This document shows positions 22,013 to 35,559 of a stretch of DNA of 64,000 nucleotides, in pieces. The notes below the pieces were generated by a model. That model was given only the letters and a program-made list of their open reading frames with translations, ran no database searches and was not told where the DNA came from. The translations under genes and the position numbers were made by a program. Position 1 is the stretch's first letter. Every line of letters begins with the position of its first letter. The stretch comes from Casuarius casuarius (Eukaryota; Chordata; Aves; Casuariiformes; Casuariidae), in contig PTFA01000158.1 in the NCBI GenBank assembly GCA_003342895.1, positions 879,921 to 943,920 on the forward strand. Direction: 5' to 3'.

Positions 22013-24948
22013 AACAATTATTAATAGTGAAATCATTGCTTCAGCGATGCTAAGAATCTGCAATAAATTGTGTGCAAAATAGTTGGCTTATTTCTTCACT
22101 CTCACTTCCATCTTCATTTTATTGTTCATGAGAAATAAATACTTCAATTAAGATTTCAGTTTTATGGCAGAGTTTTTAGAGTAATATTACCAAAATAATT
22201 TTGAGTCTTATGAGACAAAACCTCAAAATTATCTCGAGTTCAAACTTAACAAAAAGTTGTACGCATTCATTTTTATTAAGCTGAAATCCAGAATATAAAC
22301 ACCGTATTGGTTCTGTTCCTTTGTATAGCTGCTAGCTTAGAAGTTAATAAACCACAGATAAAACCTAAAGACAGAACGGTGATTTTTTGTGCTCTGTAGC
22401 TGCCTGATTTGCATTGTTATTAATTTGAGCAGATAAAAGATCTTTAGCACCATCATGATGATAAAACAGCTCAGTCTTTTGATCTCAGATAAAACACAAT
22501 TTTGAAGTGATTCTGAAGCTAAGGGTTATAAAATCTGCTGTCACAGCATCTTCCCCTACATTTGAAAGTTTTGTGAAACATCTGGAAATACAAAAATTCT
22601 TCTTCTTCCCCATAAAAAGTAGCGTTGCCCTCTCTTTCCTCCCAGCTTTGGCTCTTGCAGTCTGGAAAGATTACAGTAACAGTTTGTGAAGTCAGTTTAT
22701 GGAGGGCTTTAGTAGAAATCCTCTGTTTGGGATACGAAATATTTCGCATATTTGAACATAAGAGTGAAATCACTAATCCAAGTAGCAAATGCCGACGCTG
22801 GGTCACACCATCCTACTTCCCCAGCTCTTTCGGAGATGCCGCCGACATGAGCTGTGCTGCCCTCCGAATTGCTCTTCTCTGCCATGGCCTTGGTGTTCCC
22901 GGGGCCATGGCACATCCACCTTAGTGGTAGGGACCTGGTTGGCTGCTGCGAGTGCACACAGCAAAGCCCGGCCCATCACCTTGTCCCTTCTGCATGGCCC
23001 CCCGCCTGCGCATGCAGATGGCCAGTGCAAGTGGGGGCGGCTGGGGTCTCCACTTCCCCACCGCCCGGAGCAGGAGCATCCCTGCATCCTTGCTGCAACA
23101 AGTCCCATTGGGAATGCTAAATTTAGATTTGACTAAGGTGCTGCCGTATCTCTTCATTGGCTCATTTGGGTTTTGTTTTGCTCATCTCTGTCATGAAGTG
23201 CTCCCAAATTTCTGTAACATCTTCCCTCATGTAGAGAGTTGTGATACAGGGAACACTGCAGTCTCCGAGCTGAGGCACAGTGAGACTTTTCCTTATGTTT
23301 GTACCAAACACCGGCTCCATCGCTGTAGTGGCTTGCTTCCTACTGCGTTGTTTTTCCAAAAACCCTGATGCTGGCTCTGAAGGAGGAAGCCACAGGGACC
23401 TGCATGCCCAGCAATGTGGACTCATTTTTGTGACAGGTCTGTAGGCTGAGGGTGCAATGGGAACAGGCTGCAAGATTTAATGAACTCTTATAAAAAACTC
23501 TTACAATCTTTCTGAATTTAATACATTTAATACATTTGAGGGCTGCACTTCATGGGAGACCAAGTACCATTGCCACTATATCCTTTAAATTAAAACCTGC
23601 AACTTCTGTGTGCTTCTCAACTGCCTCAACCTAGTGTTGTTCACTTAACTCATGTCTGCTCTTGCTGTCTGGGTCATTTTTAAGCTATCACATCCTATTA
23701 ATGTTGTCCTAAGGGAAATGTGCTGTTAACGTTACCCTTGCTGTAGATGCGGTGAAGATGACAATCCAGAAGTACTCTGAGAGGATGTTCTGGTGGGGTG
23801 GGACGGACCTTGTCTGTCTCCAGAGAGAAGGGAAGGCACAGTGGCACCGCTGACAGACAGCTCCTGGGAAAAAGGTTGACATAACAGGATTTTTTCAGAG
23901 TGGTTATAAGCGGGTTCCCTAGAGATGGGTGACATTTCAGCAGTATAAAATTCTAGCTAAGCTGCTCAGTAGTAGAGAGAGCAACATCCCTCTGTTGCCA
24001 GTGGTCAGGTAGGAAATGTGTTGCCTTCACAGCTCACCATGTTGTGCCCTCGAGGGGTTCAGCAAGTTTCCTGGACTGCAGTCCATACACTTTTCTTCTC
24101 TGGCTACAAGCTCTGTGTCCCATACAGGGTTGAGCGTATCCTCTGCACTTGCATAATTAGCAATCCCTATGCCACGTGTTGGCAAACTGCCCCTGAGAGG
24201 GGCTACAAAAATCCAGGCACTGCACATATTTTTGATGCAAATCTGAGTCCTGCATATGTGTCTGCTAAGTGTTCCTACCAAGGCAGAACATGGTATATTA
24301 TAATGCATATAAAAGAGAAAGCATGACTTGCTTTGATCTTCGGGATTCTTGTGCTACTTGCCATCGGAGGTCTTTATATACTATACGCAATCTTTTTGGC
24401 TTTCAGTAAAAATGACAGACAGGATTAATAAGAGCCCTCATAACTCATCAGGAGATACATTCCAAAAATATCTGTCTATCTACACAATGAGTATATGAAA
24501 GTCTATATAGGATCCTCATCAATAAAATTCTTCTCCATTATTCAGAGAGACTTTTCATTAAGTTTGTAAAAATGCTGTCCTCATTATGATGGCTCACTTT
24601 CATGCAACTGGAAAGATATCGCTGAAGTAACTGACCATTTCTAAAGAAAACCTTTCACACCATCACTGCCTTATTTTGACTTTTGTTTATTAAAAAAATT
24701 ATAAGAGGAATATTCTTTTTGGCAAAGGATGAGGCTATGTTGTAATGCTTTGGGACACATTCAAGAAAGTATATGTAACTGTGTGATTAAGAAGTTTTAT
24801 TCTCCATATATTGATCTTGAATCAAAACTGTGTGGGCGAAGAGAATACTCACATTTCTGATCTTCAGAATAGTTTGAATTTTGCAACCTTAAATTATTCT
24901 ACAGCGACCCAGCTGGTACCCACGTAGGTCAGCGGCACATTTGGATTG

Positions 24949-24972
24949 TGTAAAACACGCTTGTGTTTTACA
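24949..24972. repeat. Perfect 10-bp inverted repeat with 4-nt loop
   Basis: Arms TGTAAAACAC and GTGTTTTACA flank the loop GCTT with no mismatch. No gene was recognised around it. Confidence 0.9.
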
Positions 24973-27263
24973 CCACAGACACTCCATCACTTCAGCTAAG
25001 TCAGCAACTGTTGTTGCTAGTTAGCTGGGTTTTTTAGGGTGGGCCAGCACTCTAACCAGGGATAAGTTATCTTTTTCCTTATGTTTCTCAGAAATTTCCT
25101 GTCAATGAAGGAGTGGTTAAACTTAGGGCTCTCAGATTCCAATCTCTGCCCTAGTGAGCAGAAATTCCTCTGCGTATTTTCCTGCCAAGTTTTTCGTCTG
25201 CTCCGCTCCTCTTTCTTCCTCATCAGTACCATCTGGTGCTGGAGACATTTCACCTTGTGTTGTCTAAACTGGTTATCAGAGAGTTAATGAGTACCTAGGT
25301 AATACAGGATGGAGACGTGCTCCATCCTTCCCTTGTGTCCTGTTTAGTCAGTGGGATTTCCCCCTCTCCACAAGTCTAATTGTGATGCAGTAAAAATAGA
25401 TCAGTAAAGTTTCATGAAGTATTGTGAGTGGGGTTTACTTTTAATCAAACTAGATGGTCCTTTCAAAAGATCAGTGCAAAGCAGCTACTAAAAACCTTTG
25501 AAGTTCTTCATAGCCTCCAACCTCAAATGGTCTAGCAAAACAGATCTGTTAAAGTTTTAGCTAAGCGATAAAGAAGATGAGTAATGGGAGCTTGGAAACA
25601 AAGCTGGCGCCACTTCTTTTGGAGTGTTGAACAACTCTTCAAATACTGATGGGCATGAGCCAGCCCAGCCTGAGCAGGGAAGGAAGATAAGAATATGTTT
25701 GGATTCAATCCATTCTCATGCAGAAGGAAATGATGAAGAAGCAATCTTTTCATAAACAAAATCATAATTTCATGTCAAACACAGTGTCAAGCCCAACAAC
25801 TGCCTTTATACCAAAAATGGCAATATCCACCAGCTGCTGTGAGGTCTGGGTACCAGCAGGCTGAAAACACGAATCATGTCTCTTAAACTATATGGGATTT
25901 GTGTCTTCTGGGGTCCAACTGCAAGACCATGTCTACCCACAGAGTGATGCGTGAGATTCAGCCCTTTCCCTTGACCTATGACTGTCCAGCCGTCAAGAGC
26001 TTTTTCCAGGAAGGTCAAAATCAAGAGGTATCTATAAAAATCCTAGACCAGGAGGCTGGGAAGAGCGGACCTCTGTCTGGAGATGCCTGGCTCCCATAGT
26101 GGGGGCTGACCTATAAACCGGTGAAAAGCCTATCCAGACAGAAAAAGACAGCATTAAAGCTGCAAATCATGAGGTCACGGTACACAGAGTTTCTGCGAAT
26201 GAGCCAAGCTACCCTGGAACCCTTTTCCATGCCTGCTCTATTTCAGTGGGAGATATTCCTCCCCTGTCTTTGTGAAGCAATTAATTCAAGCTCCAAGTTC
26301 CTTTGAGAGCAGAATGAATACAAAACCTTTTTGCTTACAATCTCAGCCACCAGGCTTCTCGGCCCAGTCCCCAACTCCTTCCACAGCTCATCACCTCTTT
26401 TCTGGCTTTCCTCTCGCCTTTTAACCTCGCCCCATCACCACTGGCTGGTTCCTATCACCGGCAGTGTGAGCTGTCTTCTTATCTCGCAGAGACAGAAGAA
26501 GAGGAGAGGAGGCTTTATTCTAACCATGGATTCCCATTGTCAGCCTATGTCACCTCCACATTGATTCCAAGTCAATATCTTTGACTGCCTGTCCCAAACC
26601 AAGCCCTGCAAGTTACAGAGTCACAGAAAATTTTACGTCTTCCTCAACTTCCCTGTCTTTTCTTCCACTCTTTCCTAATCCCAGATTTCTAGTTGCCCCC
26701 CAATCCTTCCTCCCTGCCCATTCCTATTTAATCATTTCCATGTCGAAATCAGAATGCTTCTTTCTTGGTGCTCCTGGGAGCATCTGCAAGAAGTGGTCAC
26801 CCCGAGCAGAGAAGATACAGAGTGCCAACCCCTGGTCCCAGCACCAGCCACAGCTCCTCATCCTTGTGAAAGTCCGTGTTTGTCCCATTATCTTCAACTG
26901 GAGCAATCTCGACTGTCTGGTGGATTCAATGCCTTTGCAGTCTGGTTAGTACCAGGCCCTGGTTAGTGCCTCACTCTCATGAGTGTGAATGGTTTGAGCA
27001 CATCTAAGAAAAAAGTGAAAGGTTTGAGCATGCACAGTAAGGATGGACTCTTCAAAGACTATAGCTGTTTGCACTGAAGAAGTCTCTGTAGAGCATGTAT
27101 GCATTTTTTTGGAGATCTTAGAGACTGGTCAAATTTGGGCAGATTTTTAGAAAACAAGAAGAGAAATACAACTGCTGCAAAAACACTTGGCCTGATAAAA
27201 GATAAGCTCCTCTTCCAAATATGATAGGACTAGAGCACCTCCTTTTTACCCAAAATGTCACTA

Positions 27264-27277
27264 TTTTTTTTTTTTTT
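27264..27277. repeat. T14 homopolymer
   Basis: Run of 14 T. Read on the minus strand it is an A-run that could be the fossil tail of a retroposed copy, but no body was recognised beside it. Confidence 0.85.
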
Positions 27278-30200
27278 CGAAACCTGTGAAACAATTTTTT
27301 ACTCTCCTTGATTCATCCCAGGAATAGTCAGGCAACTGTGAGTGAAGTTTCCTCTAACATGTCAGCCGAAGCCTGAATGTTAGGCTGTGTGGTTTGAATT
27401 TGCAAAGATCTCAGGACCTTCAGGCATGATTTTTTAAAGCAAAGTGTCAGGTAACCTCAATAACTGGAAGAATCAGTGAGTTCGGAGACTTGTAGTTGAG
27501 GGCTGATGGGAATTAGGGAACAGAGGACCTGAAACAGGAGAGGGCAACAGCCCCAGAACAGCTAAAAGGGAAAGCCATGATGAGAAGAGCTGCCACGATT
27601 CAGATGTAAATACTCCGAAGCAAAGTTATCCAGGAAGATGTCAGTTTAGATAGACTTGGTGTGGTGTGCAAATTGGAGACAAATTAGGGTTAGGATTAAG
27701 TTTCAAATGATGAAACGAGCAATCTGATGCTGAGCAAGAATTTTAACATGGAGGAAATATTGAGATTTGAATTTCTGGTGACGTTTATGCTCTGCTGAAC
27801 AGAGAACTCAAACCATATCGGCCTCCTCAGAGAATTTTGTTGTAACTGAAGGGGAAGCTGAAAATAAACCATTGCTGATTTTGTACTAGATCCAGAAGGA
27901 AGAGTTATCCAGCAGTCAGAGGTTAGCCTGGAAGCTAGGTCTGGATTTACTTCCCCAGTCTATGTAACCATGCACAGATTTGGAAGGTGTTTAAATATTT
28001 ACTCCAGTAAAATAAAGGCAATTAGACCCTGGGCTTTAGTTTCTCTGAGTGAGTAAATGAAGATGTCTAAGACGTGATAAACACTTCTTTACAGTCAATG
28101 GAGAGAAGAAGCCATGTTATAGGTCATGATTCAAGCTACCCTAAACGTTGGTGTTTAAAATAGGTCAGATGAATCACTCAATAATATTTGTTTCTCTCTA
28201 TTGTATCTAAAAGGAGCTGAGCCCAGTTACACTGTGGAAATAAAGGAGAACCGAACTTTCCTGTTTTGGAAAGGTAGCCAACAGCTAAAACTGTTAAGTC
28301 TAGAAGGTACTCAGGCACTGTTACAGTGACATCAAAGTACTATAGAGAGATTAGCAAGGTCAGCCTGGTACATACGTCCTTTTCTTTTAAAATTCAAAGG
28401 GATTTGAGTCAGATGTGTGCTCTGTGGCACATCTTGAGTGATCCTGCCCATCTTTGTGAATTCTTCTTATTTTCTGGGATCCAATGAAAGCTATTGACAT
28501 TTGATTGGGAAGTCCTCAAAGGAAAATGCAAGCCAGCCTTTCCCTCACAGCACGCTCTTCGAATTACCAGCCAGCCCTGGGATGGGTCCGAGGACAGTCA
28601 CTCCTCTTCCTTAACCCACTTATGTGCCTCAGGCACAATACATTAAGGAAACTATAGCTAAATGCAGTACTGAAAAAAATTGAAATTGAAATTGAATTTG
28701 TCCCTGGCTGATATTTACAGGGCTTTGTGTCTTTCCATTATATTTTGTAAGTTCACTTTTCATTCCCACTTTCAAAACCTTCCCTTCCTCTCTCTGCAAG
28801 GAGTGTTTGCTTCGTGCTGGCTGGCACACGTCCCTGCCCTCTCTCTGAAAAACACCTTGGAGTTAGGAAAACTGCTTCATATCTAATTCCACATTTTGTG
28901 TTGCTCTGATGTTTTGACCACATCAAACAGAAATGTCCATATTCACCAGAAGGCCTGCCTACTTCCACCAAACCTCTTTGTATTGGTTCAGGAACAGGAA
29001 AATGGCTATGACCTTCAAAGAGGATTTCCTGTTTTTCTGGTGTGATTTTTAGGTGCGTGTCTCTATCCCAGATACCTGGGAACTTTGCAATAAAGGCCTC
29101 CGTCACTCCTGCTTAATTGCTTCCTCTCAGCTGCATTCTGCAGCATTTAGCTACTGTTTTCTCTCTTCATGTGTGATCTTTCCAAATCCATGTAAGACAT
29201 TATAATAGAAATCTCAAAGCCAGAGTATATTCTGCTTTGACTGGGAACCTCACAGCTTGAGTTTTCCCTCTGTTTCTTCTCATCTTCTCCTCCTTACAAA
29301 GTTTGTGCACATGTTGTCAGAGTGCCATACAGACCTTCCAGACCTGAAAACATGCAAACTATACTGTTTTAAAATGCTCTGAAGACCCCACATTGAGGAC
29401 GTGTTGCAGGGTAGAACAGTAGCTGAGCAAGATTTGATGCTGTATTGTGAATGAAAAATTTTCCCACATACCTTCAAAAAACCCAAATCATGTGCAAGGT
29501 TGCTCATGGTTGTTCCTCATAGGGTTGGGGGAAATATGGAGCAATTTTTTTCCAGCTCTGAGCACAGCCTCCACATGCTCTCTTGCTCACTCCTTCTCTT
29601 CCACAAATTTTCTCCACTTGTCTCTGCATCTGCCTTTGCCATGACTCTCGTCGCTGAGAATTTCCTTCTCATTCGTTCTCCACTACTGCCTGGAATTCAC
29701 CTCTTCTTATCTCCTTATCTCACTGAGACATCACCAGTCTTGCTGATTACCTTGCCTATCATAAGGAAGGAAGATGACACCAAGGTACTGTTGTGGGATG
29801 CTGAGGCGGGAAGGATCTTGAGGCAGCAAGAGCCAGTGTGTTGGACTTCAGAGCCAGCCAAAACTGTTTCCCTATAATAAGTTCACCAACACGGTCAAAA
29901 AGGACCTTTGAATGCAAGTTTTATTAGAGCATGAACATCAGACAGTTAAAAAAAGCCTTTTCATCTCTGCTGGGTCCCAGCAGAAGCAAGGTTCTGGGTC
30001 TGGAAGCAAGGTTTCAGCTAATTCAGGGACTTTCTGAGCTCTAGGAAACTGCATAGAGCCCTGTGATCAGTGTGTTCCTTCCCTCCTTTCTGAGGCCTGG
30101 CACTTTGCTCCTGCTCCTCTCAGTTATCTCAGTTTTCCCAGTGTGAGGTGCAGGACCCCAGCTCTGAGTTGTCACACGTTCTCTTGCTGTTTGGAGATCC

Positions 30201-30609
30201 TCAGTTCCTTCTGGGGAGTGGGTAACTTTGAAGAGGTTCACCTGCTGTGGTCACTGAAATACCACATGAACTGGAACAAGCAAACTAGACAGGTCCTGTC
30301 CTTCACAAACATGATTTTGTCCTCTGGGCAGGAGATTTGGTTTCCATCATCACTGTTGCTCCTGGTTCCTACCTCGACATTCGCTTGATGACAGTGCCTA
30401 AGGCCTTTCTCTCTTTGTGGTCTGTCATTTAGTTGCTCTGTCCTTTTTCCAGTGGTTTGGGGGATTCTAAAAATTCATAGAATTATTATATTGCTTGAAC
30501 TGCACTGTACATCAGCAGGCCTGGCAGTTCATTTGGCTATTTAAGCTGCTTTTTGCTTTTTTTTCTTACAAGTCTGTTCTGCTATCATGTCCTTAGCAGC
30601 ACTCTAATA

Positions 30610-30730
30610 ACTTTAGAATCACAGACAGTAATGGCAAAAAAGATTTATTTCATCATCTAGTTCATCCCTCTGCTGTTGCACAATTATTCCCTGGGGAGCA
30701 CTTCGGGCTTCCATCCAAGAAGTTTTGTAT
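30610..30730 (-). mobile_element. CR1 LINE 3' fragment, antisense
   Basis: 'TTAGAATCACAGACAGTAAT' followed by 'TTTCATCATCTAGTTCATCC' and 'CTCTGCTGTTGCACAATTATT' resembles the antisense CR1 3' terminus (agaatcacaga.., gatcatctagtccatcc.., ctgc..gcaggattgtt). It is short and diverged. Confidence 0.65.
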
Positions 30731-33700
30731 GTTTAGCTTCAATCTCAAAAGCAGCTCTGCAAGCATGATAGTGCAAGGCTCATTGTCTGCCTTTCAGCCA
30801 TTTCAAAAATTAATTTGCCCAAAGTACAAATAAAAGATTATTTTTTCCCCTTCCAACAGTGAAACGTGTAAACTGTTTAAAACATCAGACTAGATTTCTC
30901 CTGGCTCTAACTTCATTAACCAGAAAGAATCTGCAACTGGAAATGAATTTGCAGCTGTGTTGATGGTTTGCAATCCAGACTTAAAAAGCAGTTCACTTTC
31001 CTATAGCTCTGTTGGCACCCGGGAGGGGAAGATAAGAGAATCATATTGTTATTAGTAGCGTTAATGATTTTAAGAGTGCTCTTTATTGAGTAATATTTGT
31101 AGGTATTAGTATTTCAAGGAACTCCATTTCTGAAAGGCTACTTAATTCTGACAGTCACTTAGGGTAAGAAATGCATCATAATTCTTTCAAATCAAGTTTG
31201 ATTAGACACACTGACTTCATTAATGGTAAGAGGGTGCAAGGACAGGTGATTAACACATAGCTTTGTAATACAGGAGATTCAGATCTCTTCTCTTGAGTTA
31301 TGATGGGAGAAGTTGCTGGCTAGTCTGTGCCTCTGTGACCCTTCTCTGGGGAACTACCATTTACTAATTTGTGTCTTTTGTTTTTTAAATGGCACACATG
31401 ATATGAAGAAGCCACAGGGACATAGACGAACCCCAAATATTCATTTTATTGAATATTCAGAAAATGCACAAAACAGCCACTTGCACTGTGCTTGGAGTAG
31501 TGTCTATCAATTACCCTCAAAGTGGTCACGAGCTGTTTTACGGCGTACTCATCCACACTCATTCACTGGGCTAGTGTGAGGATTAGTCCACGTTTAGTGA
31601 ATGTATTTTCAAGAACTCTGGATATGGGAAGTGGCAGAAACTCATACGGCCAGTCAAGAAATATGACCACAGGTGCAACACTTCTAGCAGAACCTTAAGA
31701 TAGATAAACCTACAGATAAATAAATGCCATGTGGGGGTTTTCTCATTGCTTTGATCACAGAACAGTTTTCTTTCTCAGCTAAGGCCCATGGGTCTGTTAT
31801 TCCCCTCATCTACCTGTTGCTCAGCTGAAGAAGCACTGAGTCTGGAAGGTCACCAGATTTCCCATATCCCCTGTTCCAGTCTCCATCAGAGCTCGTAGCT
31901 ATGGATTTGTTTGGCTGAGGTGTTAAAGTGGGAGATCCCGTGTTAAGGCAAGGAGCAATGGCTTTTGGAGCCAGACTTCTCCAATGAAGTGAGAGCTTTG
32001 CTCTCCTTTCTGAGTTCTCCTTCCCCATTTGAGCTGCTACCCCAGTGTCGCTGCATGTCTCTGAGCATCGCTGCCATCTTGGGACATGTGGGCATCTGTG
32101 CAGATTTCCCTACTGGCTCTGGGATAGGTAGCCTTTTCTTAATCGCATTTGCACTTGAATGTTTGGACATTTGTACCAAGATTGGAAGAAGTAGCTAATG
32201 AGTCTTCTTTCACATCCCTGCCAGGCTGTGCAGGATTATATGGAGAGGTTCATGATCCCACAGTCCTTCTTGCCGATAGAGGCATGTGAAGTGGCCAGCC
32301 AGGAGGCCTGTCTGCATTTTTGGGGTGCTCAGGCTGAAACTGCTGGTGATGGCTCCGGTTTTGCAGGGTGGCCAGGGAAGAAGAGGGTTCGGAGGGGGTC
32401 AATGGACTGAGAAAAATCAATGGTGCTTTAAGGGGCTGGGAAAGCTTGTGGGGGGAGCTGTGTGCATGGGCTGTTTCCTGTCCCCCAGCCTCCCTGCAGA
32501 TGCTGCATGTCCCTGCTGGCCCTGCTCCCGTCAGCCAGCCACACAGTAACTCTCCTCCATGCAGCTGAATGAGGACAGCTGGGGGAAGAGGCAGGGAAAA
32601 GAGCTGATGTTTCTTTCCATTCAGGATGTGTAGGGAAAGGGTTGGGAATAGGATGCAGTTTAGGTTTGCTCCTGGCAGGAGGGAGACTGGAAGGGATGGG
32701 AACAGCAACTGTCACCTCCTTGTGAGCACAGTGACTGCTCCACCACAAGCCAAGTCAAGCATCCATGCCCAGGGCTCCAGGACTCTCGTACTGGATCCAG
32801 ACACTACTACCCTTTGCTGTACTGCCTGTGCAAGAGCTGGGTTTGGTTTTCAGGTTGTAAACACACCTCATAAACACACTGTTGCGTGCAACATCACCTC
32901 CTACCCTGCTGCCAGCAGCTCTCAGCGTTGCTTAGGTCCTGGCCATGCAGAAGACGGGAACCTGAGATGTAAAAAACGATTTTGTTTGAAAACAGTCTGT
33001 GTCCCTTGGAATGTACTAACTCCTTCTGGGCTGAGTTTTTGCAAACTGTTACTTAATAGAGACATAATGTAAAATCCCAGCTCCAGACACACCCAGATCT
33101 TGGTCCAAAAATAATCAAAATCTGAAGCTGGAGCCACATGCCAGTTTTGCAACTGGCTCCTTGACAGCAGTTGAACTATAACCATGAAATCAATCAGCCC
33201 AGCACTCTGGGAGGTTGAAATCCAGGCCAGATTTTCAAATCTGGGACCTCTCTTTAGTAATTTACAGCATACAAAAAGAAATTCAATAATAAGCTTGGTT
33301 TAGCTTCCATAAAACATTCACATCTACAAAGAAGCACTTCCACATATTCAGATCTGTTGGGTCCCTATGCTATCTTTACGTTGAAAACCTCGCATAGCGC
33401 GGAGTGAGGCGAGTTAGTCTTTTCCAAACTCTTTGCATGGAATTTAAGCTACTTCCCCTTCTTCTCTCTGTGGAGGATGGGTAGGAAGGCTGTCCTGAGC
33501 AAGAGGGCAGCTCTGAATGAGGATCGCATGTGACACGATGGAGTGAGGGACATTTCTTTGCTGATCTTGTCCATCAGCCACTTAGTTCTTGGACTCCTTT
33601 GCAGCACTGGCTCGCTCATCTTGCCTGGGACTTCTGGGACCTTTGGCTCCCGTAAATATTTCAGAATAGTAAAAAGCTTGAAAAACAGAAGTTACTACAG

Positions 33701-34962
33701 GTTATTAAGGGCTTGTGGCTTTTAAATGAGCAGATGGTATTTTTACCAAATGCTATCACTTTGGCCATATTTCTCTTGTGCTGTCGTTTTTTATAGTTTA
33801 TTTTCAGTGCAGAAAGGGTCTGTGAAGCAGCTGCCAGTAGAGTGGCGGTAGCTGGATAGCATCTGTGCATCTGAAAATTTTCTTCTTAAATGATACGTGA
33901 GGGAAGTCTATTAAAAGATGCTTGTCTGGAGTTCAGAGTATATTTCATACAGGGAATTGTTCCACAGCAGCCTGCATCTGGTTTTTTTATTAAAACACAA
34001 AATTAAATTACTGTTAAAAAGAATACTTAAAAGGTTGTTGGAACAAAATATCAGCAGTTTTCCTGAGTGATGTGGTGGTTCACAGGCCTGCCTGCACTGC
34101 CCATCTTAGCTTGTAAGGAATGGGCTGCTTTGAAACTGTGTCAACTCACACACACACATATATGCTGATGAAATTAAGTTGTGGTGAACATTTGTATCTG
34201 CATGCCATAAAAGCTGTGAGAAGGACTAGCTTTTACAGGCCAACAGAGGCTCTGTGTGGGAACACAAAAGATGCCACGTAGAATATTTCATTTCAGAAAT
34301 TCTCAGCAACTATCACTTTTCAGCGCAATGCATTTCATTGCCTGAAGGTAAGAGCTGGGAAATCCCTCTCCATTTTCTATAAAAGGTTATAAATCTCTCA
34401 GTCATGGAGAACAGCTACTAGGAGTTTCTCACCTATTTTTTACTGCCGCTATCTCTTTCTCACAACATTTTTCAGCCTTATCAAAATACAGTAGTTATCA
34501 TTAATAATGCTTTGCTATTCAGCTGTGCTTTTCGGATGGTGATCTTTCTGTGTGTCATACGAAGAGAACATCGGTCTGTGTTGTTCACATACTTTATAAA
34601 CACTAATTTGTTAAGACTGACAGCAATTCTGAGAATTAATAAGGGCTATTACGATCTTACCTTATCGCTGGATAAATTAGGCTACAGATAGCACTTCCAA
34701 AGTTCCCAAATTTGATTTTAAGGCTGAATCATAAAAATGCCCAGGTCCTTTTGCCTCAGACCTGAGCTAGAGGAAGCCCTGAAAGTGTACGGATATGCGC
34801 ATTTGCAGCTGTTTGGTTCTTTTTTTAGTTTGCATACTACATACAACTTTCCATGACATAACACTAGATCTTTAAACTAACCCTATCTAAATGCAAAGTC
34901 AAGCTTTCACTTAACCCCTTTCTTCAAATTTTCACATTGCATGAAGTATTGAGTTGGCAGGC

Positions 34963-35559
34963 CTAGAAACTTAATCTCTCTTCATCTAGAGAACACCATA
35001 TACCTTCGAGGTCCCCATGAAGGCCAGGTGTCTCGATTTGAGTGGCAGCAGGGAGAGCTGTGCCCCGGCCGCTTCTCTCGCAGGAGGGCTGCAGCACCGC
35101 CCAGAGCCGGGCGGTTTGTTGCAGCGGTACGTGGAAAGCAGTTGCGAGGCTTGCAAGAGCATCATTAGCTACTCTGGGGTCCCCACATGTGGATTGATGG
35201 AAAATGCGGTGGAAAATATGACATTTAACTCCCCGTCCAGGAGCAGCAGGAGCTCCACGAGGGAGGACGAGCCAGGAGGTAGTGCCACCCTGGCAAGGTG
35301 CAGTCCCGCAGCACCACGTAGCAACTGGCCCCATCCATGATCTTGTGGCCACTGCACAAGGCAAGGTCCATCCAGGGAGCTGAGCCAGGAGATGGGGCTG
35401 GGACAGGACTGAAGACAAGGCCACTTCCAACACGGGTCCAGGGTGGTGATATTGATCAGGGCAAATATGGGCTATTAGTGATACCGCCTTGCGAAAGCTC
35501 ACTTGTTTGCAAGCCAGCGGGGAGGTAGGCAGCTGCCGCTGCGCAGGATGACTTTGCAA
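34963..35559 (-). other. Open frame of 198 codons in a GC-rich patch, unassigned
   Basis: The longest gap-free open frame outside PRSS23. It is rich in Ala, Pro, Leu and Ser, without a signal peptide, membrane helix or motif I recognise. Sister frames on the plus strand (35,017-35,340, 107 codons) are also open, which points to stop-poor composition rather than selection. A decayed retrocopy is possible, because the patch has sharp GC edges, but no parent gene was recognised. Confidence 0.15.

Larger units (their letters stand above)
17726..30600. other. Downstream intergenic DNA, first part
   Basis: No gene recognised. GC rises locally at 20.7-21.5 kb and 22.8-23.4 kb, where overlapping open frames occur on both strands (longest 166 codons, minus, 20,683-21,183) without a recognisable domain or splice structure. 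A CR1 fragment lies at 21.7-22.0 kb, and the segment after it (22.1-22.5 kb) is AT-rich with clustered factor-like words. From 23.5 to 30.6 kb I see only short frames, pyrimidine-rich stretches near 26.4-26.8 kb and a T-run at 27.27 kb. Confidence 0.5.
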
